Below are positions 1 to 5,326 of a stretch of DNA of 5,939 bases, one piece after another. A model generated the notes under the pieces. That model was not told where the DNA came from. It saw only the letters and a program-made list of their open reading frames with translations, and did no database searches. A program made the translations under genes and the position numbers. Location: NCBI GenBank assembly GCA_030044105.1, contig JASHWL010000051.1:1-5939 (forward strand), given 5' to 3'. This stretch comes from Thermoplasmata archaeon. GTDB taxonomy: Archaea > Thermoplasmatota > Thermoplasmata > Lutacidiplasmatales > UBA184. The stretch's first letter is position 1. Every line of letters begins with the position of its first letter.

Positions 1-296
1 CCCCAGACGAGGAGCGCGTACCCTGTCCCCGGGCTCCGCCCGCCGCCGAGGTGAGCGGCGGCTTCGACCGCATCCGGACCGACCGAGATCACCGAGATCC
101 TTCGCCGGAGGTTCGTCAGGGATCGGAGCCGGGAGGCGCGAGACGCTCTTCCGGCCTGGCCGGCCAGCAGAGAGAGTTCGAACAGGTTCAGCTCGGAGGT
201 CGCGAGCTCCTCTCCCCGCAGGGTCTTCAGGAGCCTCTTCGCGGACGGGCTACCGTGAAGAATCTCGAGGAGTACCGGCGTGTCCAGGCCCTTCAT
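1..296 (-). CDS. vapC: VapC-type PIN-domain ribonuclease toxin, partial (C-terminus beyond left edge)
   Basis: The ATG at 296-294 overlaps the antitoxin stop codon by four bases (ATGA), the usual translational coupling of vapBC pairs. Ninety-eight complete codons are readable without a stop before the window ends; about 30-40 more would be expected for a PIN toxin. The protein begins MKGLDTPVLLEILHG, which fits PIN strand 1 with the first acidic metal ligand at D5. The second acidic residue is E40 in SELNLFEL. PIN-domain toxins are Mg/Mn-dependent RNases that cleave tRNA, rRNA or mRNA when not bound by VapB. The segment where the third acid is expected (D of a DALIA-like motif) reads GTGYALLVW, with Y93 at that place, so catalytic competence is uncertain. 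The call rests on the N-terminal motif, E40 and the operon with a VapB-like antitoxin. Confidence 0.82.
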   Translation of the reverse strand, partial: MKGLDTPVLLEILHGSPSAKRLLKTLRGEELATSELNLFELSLLAGQAGRASRASRLRSLTNLRRRISVISVGPDAVEAAAHLGGGRSPGTGYALLVW

Positions 297-505
297 CGGC
301 TGCTCCCCTCGGCGAACTTTCGGATGCGAGCCAGGCGGCGGAGATCCTCGGCTCCCCCCTCGCCCCAGGTTCCCCGCACCTCTTCGATCGTGCCCCGCTG
401 ATTCAGTAGCCGGACGAACAGTCCGGTGAAGCTCTCGCCGGCTCGCTTCTCCTTCTTGAGCGCCTCATAGACCTCCCGCTGCACGGCGATGTTTCGGCTC
501 GGCAT
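293..505 (-). CDS. vapB: VapB-type antitoxin (archaeal UPF0330/DUF217-like)
   Basis: This 70-residue protein starts MPSRNIAVQREVYEALKKEKR and continues with GESFTGLFVRLLNQRG. That is the pattern of the small archaeal antitoxin family (I-x-x-x-VY-x-x-L-x-x-x-K-x-x-GESFs-x-x-x-x-RLL). The N-terminal part should bind DNA as a dimer. The C-terminal part, from about residue 40 (TIEEVRGTW and the charged helix after it), should wrap around and inhibit the PIN toxin encoded directly downstream with a four-base overlap. The ATG at 505 is the only reasonable start, because an in-frame stop (TGA) lies at 520-518. No Shine-Dalgarno sequence precedes it, and a TATA-like box sits about 27 bases upstream, so the mRNA is probably leaderless. 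The AT-rich imperfect inverted repeat just upstream is a candidate autoregulatory site. Confidence 0.88.
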   Translation of the reverse strand: MPSRNIAVQREVYEALKKEKRAGESFTGLFVRLLNQRGTIEEVRGTWGEGGAEDLRRLARIRKFAEGSSR

Positions 506-507
506 AG

Positions 508-529
508 GTATGTGTGTTCATATGCATAC
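508..529. promoter_or_regulatory. Candidate VapB operator: inverted repeat in AT-rich island
   Basis: GTATG (508-512) and CATAC (525-529) form the outer arms of a 22-base imperfect inverted repeat. A perfect 8-base palindrome TATGCATA (521-528) lies inside the right half. It sits between the TATA-like box and the vapB start codon, two bases upstream of the ATG. VapB-family antitoxins usually repress their own operon, so this is a plausible binding site. The arms are short and chance cannot be excluded. Confidence 0.35.
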
Positions 530-544
530 TACATAGCCGTTCGC
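529..544 (-). promoter_or_regulatory. Putative vapBC promoter (BRE-like GCGAA plus TATA-like box)
   Basis: On the minus strand GCGAA (544-540) is followed by CGG and CTATGTAG (536-529). The box centre is about 27 bases from the vapB ATG, the archaeal TATA-to-transcription-start distance, so a leaderless transcript is expected. The AT-rich stretch 506-535 stands out sharply against the GC-rich surroundings. Confidence 0.55.
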
Positions 545-612
545 CCGGAGGCGCGCCGCCACCGAACCTGGAATGGCCCCGATGCAGGGTGGTTTGAGTC
601 CCGCGCGCCGGC

Positions 613-1314
613 TCACTCCGGGGGCGGCGGGGACTCCGCTTCGGCCGGAGCCGGAGGCTCCTCGCCCGGAGGAGCGGTCGGGTCCGTGCCTGGAGGAGCG
701 GCCGGGTCCGCGCCCGGAGGAGTCGACCCGGGAACCTCGTACGGCGTCGGAGGCTGTCGGGTCTGCCGGGACCGGCGGTGCAGCAGGACGATCACGATCG
801 CGAGGATGATGACGAGGATGATCACGCCCCCCGCGAAGTACTCCCACGGGCGGAGAGAGCCGCCGCCGGGGTTGTCGGCCAGGAATAGGATCGGAAGGGT
901 CGCGTTCGATCCGGCCACCGTGACGGTACCGTTGCTCGGGACCGCGGTGTAGCCCGTGACGTTCTCGATCAGGAAGGCGTAGGTGCCGTTCGTCAGGTTC
1001 TCAAACGTGATCAGCTGGGCCGTGGTGTGCTTCCGAGTCGCATTCAGGATAGCGTACCAGGTCGTACCCGTCGCGAGCCCGGTCTCCGAGATGCGGAGCC
1101 GATAGGGCGGCGGGTGGCTCGCCGCGGACGAGATCGACACGCTCGCATACGATGGGGTCGGCGAAGCCGGGGCGGCGTGGGGCTCGACGAGGACGGCGGC
1201 GAACTCGCTCGAGATCACGACGGCGGCCAGCAGCAGCCCCAGGAGCATCCACCGGCTCGGCGGAAACTGCGCTCGTTCAGCCCGCCGACCGGCGTACAAC
1301 GTGGCCATGCGCAT
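613..1314 (-). CDS. Two-pass membrane protein with sequon-rich surface domain and proline-rich repeat tail, function unknown
   Basis: The protein has 233 residues. Residues 1-21 are basic and precede a hydrophobic segment at about 22-43 (signal anchor or signal peptide). Residues 70-146 form a beta-rich outer domain starting YRLRISETGLATGTTWYAILN, which resembles the 'ETGLPxGTxWxVxL' domain repeated in Thermoplasmata surface proteins and thermopsin-like proteins. It carries six N-glycosylation sequons (N91, N106, N109, N118, N128, N137). A second membrane helix lies at about 161-178, followed by HRRSRQTR, which marks the cytoplasmic side. The tail 188-233 is proline-rich and acidic, with three 8-residue repeats of the type PPGxDPxA. 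Topology is therefore probably in-out-in. The start at 1314 is chosen because a TATA-like box lies 32 bases upstream; ATG at 1308 is an alternative. The gene is not recognised; an envelope role is only inference. Confidence 0.75.
   Translation of the reverse strand: MRMATLYAGRRAERAQFPPSRWMLLGLLLAAVVISSEFAAVLVEPHAAPASPTPSYASVSISSAASHPPPYRLRISETGLATGTTWYAILNATRKHTTAQLITFENLTNGTYAFLIENVTGYTAVPSNGTVTVAGSNATLPILFLADNPGGGSLRPWEYFAGGVIILVIILAIVIVLLHRRSRQTRQPPTPYEVPGSTPPGADPAAPPGTDPTAPPGEEPPAPAEAESPPPPE
649..720 (-). repeat. Three tandem 24-bp in-frame repeats encoding PPGxDPxA
   Basis: On the plus strand GGAGGAG recurs at 668, 692 and 716, a period of exactly 24 bases. In the protein the units are PPGADPAA, PPGTDPTA and PPGEEPPA (residues 199-222). 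The first two units are most alike and the third has drifted. The period is a whole number of codons, so copy-number change would keep the frame. Confidence 0.75.
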
Positions 1315-1342
1315 CCGTGGGGATGGCCACGAGACCCCGGAG

Positions 1343-1350
1343 GCTTAAGC
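1343..1350 (-). promoter_or_regulatory. Putative TATA box for the membrane protein gene
   Basis: GCTTAAGC is an isolated AT-containing 8-base palindrome. Its centre lies about 32 bases upstream of the ATG at 1314, similar to the spacing seen at the short-chain dehydrogenase and treS genes. It would give a leader of only a few bases. No Shine-Dalgarno motif is seen before the ATG. The palindrome could in principle bind TBP in either orientation. Confidence 0.4.
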
Positions 1351-1516
1351 GTGTCGAACTCGCTCGATCGCGGGCCTCGACCGCCGACAGGGAACGGCTC
1401 CGGAAGCCCGGTGTATCGGTATCCGTCCCGCAACCGCGAATCTGGGGTCGCTCGGGCCGAGATCGACCGTTTTCAGGCCCCCGGGTCGCGTTCCGGTGCC
1501 GCGGATGCGCCCCGGC

Positions 1517-1532
1517 GCGAAGCTTTTACATA
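1517..1532 (+). promoter_or_regulatory. Putative promoter of the ComA-HTH gene (BRE-like GCGAA plus TATA box)
   Basis: GCGAA (1517-1521) followed by GCTTTTACATA (1522-1532) looks like a BRE/TATA pair. The expected transcription start is about 1553-1557, leaving a leader of about 25 bases that carries a Shine-Dalgarno motif. The core GCGAA-N3-TTTACA recurs exactly in front of treS. Confidence 0.6.
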
Positions 1533-1542
1533 GGAACGTTCC
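1533..1542. promoter_or_regulatory. Perfect 10-bp palindrome GGAACGTTCC, candidate operator
   Basis: The palindrome begins one base after the TATA-like box and lies between it and the expected transcription start, a position where a bound dimer would block initiation. The gene it precedes encodes a winged helix-turn-helix domain, so autoregulation is an attractive inference. No second copy was noticed in the other promoters of this window. Confidence 0.4.
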
Positions 1543-1568
1543 AACGAAGCGCACATCCTGCGCACTTC

Positions 1569-1575
1569 GGAGAGG
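1569..1575 (+). promoter_or_regulatory. Shine-Dalgarno sequence GGAGAGG
   Basis: GGAGAGG lies five bases before the ATG at 1581 and supports that start over upstream in-frame readings. It is the only well-placed ribosome binding site among the intact genes here; the others seem leaderless or short-leadered. Confidence 0.65.
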
Positions 1576-1580
1576 CAATC

Positions 1581-2579
1581 ATGGCAACTCCCGCATCCAG
1601 CCGAGCGAAATCGAGCTTCTTCCCGAGCGCGGTCCCGGCGGCGAAGCGTCCGCGCGCGACGGGCATCACCCACGTGCTCGATCGCCTCGTTCCAGTCCAC
1701 GCCGTGGAGCTGGAGTATCTGGCGCCGTACCTCGACGTCGCGAAGATGGGCTGGGGTCTCCCTCTGCTCCTTCCCCGCGAGAAGGTGCGCGAGCGGATCG
1801 CGACGTTCCACCAGCAATCCATCGAAGTGTCCACGGGGGGGACGCTCCTCGAGTACGCGGTCACCCACGACCGCGCGCCCCAATTCATGGACGAAGCCCG
1901 GGAGCTCGGGTTCGACCTGGTCGAGATCTCGAGCGGCGTCATCGAGCTCGCGCCCCACCAGATCGAGCGGCTCGCGCGCGCGGCGAAGGAACGCAGCCTC
2001 GACTTCTACATCGAGGTCGGGAAGAAGGACACGCATTACCAGCTCTCGCTCAAGGAGACGATCGCCCAGATCGCGCACGCGCTGTCCCTCGGGCCGCGCA
2101 AGGTGATCATCGAGAGCCGGGAGTCCGGTCGCGGGGTCGGGATCTTCGACAGCGACGGCGCGATCAAGTGGGACTGGGTCCGGTCGATCCTCTCCGAGCA
2201 CCCGAAGGACGAGCTGATCTTCGAGGCGCCGATGGAGAACCAGCAGGTCCAGCTGCTGCAGGAGCTCGGCTCCGATGTCAACCTCGGCAACGTCGCCCTC
2301 CGGTCGGTCGCTCCCCTGGCGTCGGAGCGGCTGGGGCTGCGGAGCGAAACCCTGGGCACGATCCGGACGGGCAAGGTCGTGAAGGGCCCCCCGGCCGCGA
2401 AGTTCCTCTTCTTCCTGCTGGAGACCTACCGGGGCCTGGACCAGACCCAGCTCAGCCAGATGTCGCGACTTCCCCGTCGAACGGTCCAGAGCGCGCTCGA
2501 GTCGCTGCGGCAACAGGGCCTGGTCCGGGAATCGGTCTCGCTCCACGACTCGCGACGCCGTGAATACCGGCTCACCTGA
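1581..2579 (+). CDS. Phosphosulfolactate synthase family (ComA-like) TIM-barrel protein fused to a C-terminal winged helix-turn-helix
   Basis: The protein has 332 residues. Residues 26-260 match the ComA family (coenzyme M pathway step 1: phosphoenolpyruvate plus sulfite to phosphosulfolactate; also the plant HSA32 and Bacillus YitD relatives). Visible family motifs are KMGWG (55-59), GGTLLEY (86-92), VEISSGVIEL (114-123), EVGKKD (145-150), KVIIESRESGRG (174-185), LIFEAP (212-217), NLGN (234-237) and LGLRSETLG (251-259). The barrel looks complete and likely catalytic. Residues 264-332 are extra compared with the roughly 250-residue single-domain enzymes and form a MarR/ArsR-like winged helix: LDQTQLSQMSRLPRRTVQSA is the helix-turn-helix, and the SVSLHDSRRREYRLT end is the wing. 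ATG at 1581 is chosen for its Shine-Dalgarno and because upstream extension would run through the promoter. Family assignment is firm. Whether it makes coenzyme M precursors or is a metabolite-sensing regulator is open; no other coenzyme M gene is in view. Confidence 0.87.
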   Translation: MATPASSRAKSSFFPSAVPAAKRPRATGITHVLDRLVPVHAVELEYLAPYLDVAKMGWGLPLLLPREKVRERIATFHQQSIEVSTGGTLLEYAVTHDRAPQFMDEARELGFDLVEISSGVIELAPHQIERLARAAKERSLDFYIEVGKKDTHYQLSLKETIAQIAHALSLGPRKVIIESRESGRGVGIFDSDGAIKWDWVRSILSEHPKDELIFEAPMENQQVQLLQELGSDVNLGNVALRSVAPLASERLGLRSETLGTIRTGKVVKGPPAAKFLFFLLETYRGLDQTQLSQMSRLPRRTVQSALESLRQQGLVRESVSLHDSRRREYRLT

Positions 2580-2596
2580 GCGGCGCCCAGAGCCCC

Positions 2597-2614
2597 CGGC
2601 CGGACGAGCGGCCG
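2597..2614 (+). terminator. GC-rich hairpin downstream of the ComA-HTH gene, possible 3' end element
   Basis: CGGCCG (2597-2602) can pair with CGGCCG (2609-2614) around a GACGAG loop, 17 bases after the stop codon. Only a short TTT run (2621-2623) follows. Archaeal termination usually depends on T-runs, so the role is doubtful, and such stems occur by chance in this GC-rich DNA. Confidence 0.2.
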
Positions 2615-2640
2615 CCGTGCTTTCCGGCGATTGGACCTGA

Positions 2641-2648
2641 CTATATCA
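2641..2648 (+). promoter_or_regulatory. Putative TATA box for the short-chain dehydrogenase gene
   Basis: CTATATCA is an AT-rich octamer in GC-rich sequence, centred 34 bases before the ATG at 2679. Transcription is expected to start near 2670. That rules against the in-frame TTG at 2631 and GTG at 2661 as starts, since both would lie upstream of the transcript. Confidence 0.5.
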
Positions 2649-2678
2649 GCCCCGGAGGTCGTGGGACCCGCAGAAGCC

Positions 2679-3584
2679 ATGGCGACGCCGACCACGGGGG
2701 CCGAAGCAGCCCCGGCCGCGCCCCCGCAGGATCCGGGCGTCGCGATCGTCACCGGCGCGACGTCGGGCCTCGGACAGGAGATCGCCCGGGAACTGGCGGC
2801 ACGCGGCCGGGCCGTGGTCGTGGTGGGCCGCGGGGCGGATCGGGCGGACGCCGTGGCGAAGGAGATCGCGCGCCTCACGGGCAACGCCCGGGTCGAGTCG
2901 ATCGGCGTCGCCGACCTCTCCCGTCCGGCCGAGGTCCGCAAGCTCGCGGACGAGATCCTCGGCCGGTACCCCCGCGTCTCGCTCCTCGTGAACAACGCCG
3001 GCGCGATCTTCCGCCACCGCGAGGTGACGGCCGACGGGCTCGAGCGCACCTTCGCGCTGAACGTGCTCGCCCCGTTCCTCCTGACCGAGCTCCTCGCGGA
3101 TCGTCTCCGCGCGAGCGCCCCGGCCCGCGTGGTCAACGTCGCGTCGGCCGCGCACTACCGGCACCGGATCAACTTCGCGGACCTCCAGTCGCAGCAGCAC
3201 TACTCCGGCTACGCCGTCTACGGCACGAGCAAGCTCGAGCTCATCCTGCTCACCCGGGAGTTCGCCCGTCGCTTCGCCGGTAGCGGGGTCACCGTGAACG
3301 CGGTGCACCCCGGTTTCGTCGCCAGCGGGTTCGGTCAGAACAACGGCGGGGGCTTCGCCTTCACGGTCCGCATCGTGGGTCGTCTCTTCGGGCGTAGCCT
3401 CGCCCGAGGGGCGGACACCCCGGTGTTCGTCGCGACCGACCCGTCGGTCGCCGCCGTCACCGGGGAGTACTTCTCGGACCGGGTCGTGCACGCCGGGGAC
3501 CCCGCTTCGCGGGACACCGATGCCGCGTCGACCCTGTTCGACCAGGTCGGGGCGATCGCCAGCGCGGCACCGGCGGCGGCGTGA
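2679..3584 (+). CDS. Short-chain dehydrogenase/reductase, retinol-dehydrogenase-like
   Basis: A classical SDR of 301 residues from the ATG at 2679. Rossmann nucleotide-binding motif TGATSGLG is at 25-32; R51 at the end of strand 2 (VVVVGR) suggests NADP(H) preference; D79 fits the adenine-contacting acid after strand 3; NNAG is at 105-108. Catalytic residues are N128, S156, Y181 and K185 (YGTSK). The stretch from VASAAHYRHRINFADL through YSGYAVYGTSKLELILLTRE to TVNAVHPGFV follows the retinol-dehydrogenase/WWOX-like SDR subgroup. The substrate cannot be read from the sequence; a lipid, aldehyde or ketone is typical of the subgroup. Both ends are alanine-rich low complexity. The gene lies 99 bases after the ComA-HTH gene and 54 bases before treS, with its own TATA-like box. 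Reading from TTG 2631 would add 16 residues but overlap that box. Confidence 0.88.
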   Translation: MATPTTGAEAAPAAPPQDPGVAIVTGATSGLGQEIARELAARGRAVVVVGRGADRADAVAKEIARLTGNARVESIGVADLSRPAEVRKLADEILGRYPRVSLLVNNAGAIFRHREVTADGLERTFALNVLAPFLLTELLADRLRASAPARVVNVASAAHYRHRINFADLQSQQHYSGYAVYGTSKLELILLTREFARRFAGSGVTVNAVHPGFVASGFGQNNGGGFAFTVRIVGRLFGRSLARGADTPVFVATDPSVAAVTGEYFSDRVVHAGDPASRDTDAASTLFDQVGAIASAAPAAA

Positions 3585-3593
3585 GCCCATCGA

Positions 3594-3609
3594 GCGAACC
3601 GTTTACAAG
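3594..3609 (+). promoter_or_regulatory. Putative treS promoter (BRE-like GCGAA plus TATA-like box)
   Basis: GCGAA (3594-3598) followed by CCGTTTACAAG lies in the 54-base gap between the dehydrogenase and treS. The TTTACA centre is 34 bases before the treS ATG, giving an expected leader of about 8 bases. The GCGAA-N3-TTTACA core is the same as at the ComA-HTH gene. TreS can thus be transcribed independently, though read-through from upstream is also possible. Confidence 0.5.
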
Positions 3610-3638
3610 CCCCCGAACCCAAGCATCTCCGTTCCCGC

Positions 3639-5315
3639 ATGCCTGCGACCGAGTCCGACCTCCGAGCGCCGGAGTGGTTCCGCTCCGTCGTCTTCTACGA
3701 GCTCCCGGTGCGGACCTTCTACGACAGCAACGGGGACGGGATCGGCGATCTTCCCGGCGTGCTCCAGAAGCTCGACTACCTCGTCGACCTCGGGGTCGGT
3801 GCGATCTGGCTGCTGCCGTTCTTCAAGTCCCCGTGGCGGGACGACGGCTACGACATCTCCGACCACTTCACGGTCGACCCGCGGCTCGGCACGCTCGACG
3901 ACCTCGACCGCCTGGTCGAGGCCGCCCACGGGAGGGGGCTCCGGATCATCGGGGATCTGGTCGCCAACCACGTCTCCGACGAGCACCCCTGGTTCCAGGA
4001 GGCCCGGAAGAGCCGGGACTCGCCGAAGCGCACGTGGTTCCTCTGGTCGGACACCGGCACGGAGTTCTCCGGGGCGCGGCTGATCTTCCCGGACTACGAG
4101 AAGTCCAACTGGACCTGGGACGAGGTGGCGGGCCAGTACTACTTCCACCGCTTCTTCCACTTCCAGCCCGACCTCAACTACGACACGAGCGCGGTCCGCG
4201 CGGAGGTCCTGAACTTCGCACGGTTCTGGCTGGGGCACGGGCTCGACGGCTTCCGCTGCGACGCCGTCCCCTACCTCTACAAGCGCGAGGGCACGACCTG
4301 CGCCCACCTGCCCGAGGTCCACCAGTTCTTCCAGGACCTCCGGGCGATGATGGATGCCGAGTTCCCCGGGACGGTGATCGTCTCGGAGGCGAACGGGACG
4401 ATCGCGGAGACCGTCGCGTACTTCGACCGGTCCCACGAGTTCCAGATGGTGATGGAGTTCCCGCTCATGCCGAACCTGTTCCTCGGCTTCGCCGAGCGGA
4501 ACCCGCGCCGGATCCTGGACGTCCTGCGCGCGACGCTGCCGGGGATCCCGTCGGACTGCGGGTGGGCGTACTTCCTCCGGAACCACGACGAGCTCTCCCT
4601 CGAGCGCATGAGCGAGAGCGAGCGGGCGATCTTCTTCCGCGAGATGTCGCTGCCCGCCGACGCGCGGATCCACAACGGCGTCCGCCGCCGCCTCGCGCCG
4701 CTGCTCGGGGGCGACGACCAGTCGGTGCTCATGCTCACGAGCCTCATCCTCGCCCTCCCGGGCGCGCCGTTCCTCTACTACGGGGACGAGATCGGGATGG
4801 GGGACCGGGTCGATCTCCCCGACCGCGACGCGGTCCGGACGCCGATGCAGTGGGAGAACGCGCCGTCCGCCGGCTTCTCCCGCGCGGCCCCGTCGGTCCT
4901 CACCCGACCGCTGGTGGTCGAGCCCGCCTTCGCCCCCGCCCGTCGGAACGTGACGGACGAGGAGGCCCAGGCGAACTCGCTGCTCTCCCGGATGCGGACG
5001 ATCCTGAGGGTCCGCGCGGCGCACGCGACCGTGTTCAGCTCCGACCGGTTCGAGGGCGTCGAGGTCGGGGACCGGCCCGTGCTCGGCTTCTGGCGCGCCG
5101 GCGCGGAGTACCAGATCCTGTGCCTCTACAACTTCGGCACGGACCCCGCGACCGGGGAGCTCGAGCTCCCCGGCTCGCTGTGGGCCTCGCCCGTGGAGCT
5201 CGTCCGGGGCCAGGCCTCGACGGTCACGGGCCGCACCTTCCGGTTCCGCCTCGCGCCCCGGGGCTTCTCGTGGACGCTCTTCCTCACCCGGCGCGAGCGC
5301 GCCGGCTCGGCCTGA
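3639..5315 (+). CDS. treS: Trehalose synthase (maltose alpha-D-glucosyltransferase, GH13)
   Basis: The protein has 558 residues, a normal length for stand-alone TreS, and catalyses reversible isomerisation of maltose and trehalose in the cytoplasm (EC 5.4.99.16). TreS-specific stretches include VVFYELPVRTFYDSNGDGIGD (17-37), RDDGYDISD (67-75), FPDYEKSNWTWD (150-161), FHFQPDLNYD (173-182) and YYGDEIGMGDR (380-390) with VRTPMQW (399-405). GH13 regions: I, DLVANH (106-111); II, DGFRCDAVPYL with nucleophile D208; III, VSEAN with acid/base E250; IV, FLRNHDEL with transition-state stabiliser D317. Residues from about 465 form the C-terminal beta domain. There is no fused maltokinase domain and no GlgE or Pep2 gene in view. 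The ATG at 3639 follows a TATA-like box; no Shine-Dalgarno is seen. It converges on a sugar ABC ATPase gene six bases away. An alpha-glucosidase or amylase is less likely given the TreS-type DAVPYL and EIGMGD motifs. Confidence 0.95.
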   Translation: MPATESDLRAPEWFRSVVFYELPVRTFYDSNGDGIGDLPGVLQKLDYLVDLGVGAIWLLPFFKSPWRDDGYDISDHFTVDPRLGTLDDLDRLVEAAHGRGLRIIGDLVANHVSDEHPWFQEARKSRDSPKRTWFLWSDTGTEFSGARLIFPDYEKSNWTWDEVAGQYYFHRFFHFQPDLNYDTSAVRAEVLNFARFWLGHGLDGFRCDAVPYLYKREGTTCAHLPEVHQFFQDLRAMMDAEFPGTVIVSEANGTIAETVAYFDRSHEFQMVMEFPLMPNLFLGFAERNPRRILDVLRATLPGIPSDCGWAYFLRNHDELSLERMSESERAIFFREMSLPADARIHNGVRRRLAPLLGGDDQSVLMLTSLILALPGAPFLYYGDEIGMGDRVDLPDRDAVRTPMQWENAPSAGFSRAAPSVLTRPLVVEPAFAPARRNVTDEEAQANSLLSRMRTILRVRAAHATVFSSDRFEGVEVGDRPVLGFWRAGAEYQILCLYNFGTDPATGELELPGSLWASPVELVRGQASTVTGRTFRFRLAPRGFSWTLFLTRRERAGSA

Positions 5316-5326
5316 CGCCGGTCAGG
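5311..5326. terminator. Hairpin spanning both convergent stop codons
   Basis: CCTGAC (5311-5316) pairs perfectly with GTCAGG (5321-5326) around the tetraloop GCCG. The treS stop TGA (5313-5315) lies in one arm and the ABC gene stop (TCA on plus, 5322-5324) in the other, so both mRNAs would carry the same stem at their ends. No T-run follows on either side, so a role as terminator or 3'-end stabiliser is inferred from position only. Confidence 0.4.

Larger units (their letters stand above)
1315..1580. other. Divergent intergenic region (about 266 bases)
   Basis: This spacer separates the minus-strand membrane protein gene from the plus-strand ComA-HTH gene and holds a promoter at each end. 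The middle (about 1351-1515) is open-reading on the plus strand, but that reading runs through the promoter and shows no domain. I looked for tRNA features (T-loop GGTTCGA, acceptor pairing) and saw none. I see no other gene in it. Confidence 0.6.

Noticed and set aside
51..401. Plus-strand open frame of 116 codons over the vapBC genes
   Set aside because: It lies wholly opposite vapC and vapB, which have family motifs and a coupled ATGA overlap.
512..952. Plus-strand open frame with glycine/serine repeats
   Set aside because: It is the other-strand reading of the 24-bp repeats in the membrane protein tail; it starts within the vapB promoter and shows no independent support.
1351..1515. Possible tRNA or small RNA in the divergent intergenic region
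   Set aside because: No T-loop GGTTCGA-type sequence, acceptor pairing or conserved anticodon arm could be found on either strand; short repeats such as GGTGTAT/GGTAT are within chance.
1152..1580. In-frame open extension upstream of the ComA-HTH gene (143 extra codons)
   Set aside because: It runs through the TATA-like box and the palindrome, has arginine-rich low-complexity sequence without family similarity, and the ATG at 1581 has a good Shine-Dalgarno.
1473..2546. Long minus-strand open frame opposite the ComA-HTH gene (357 codons)
   Set aside because: It is a GC-rich antisense shadow: its composition is arginine, leucine and aspartate-rich with no recognisable motif, while the plus strand has a clear protein family.
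2631..2678. TTG start for the dehydrogenase at 2631
   Set aside because: This start would be upstream of and overlap the TATA-like box at 2641-2648; the added residues do not belong to the SDR fold.
3603..5024. Long minus-strand open frame opposite treS (473 codons)
   Set aside because: It is a shadow of treS created by high third-position GC; the valine/glutamate/arginine-rich sequence has no domain features.
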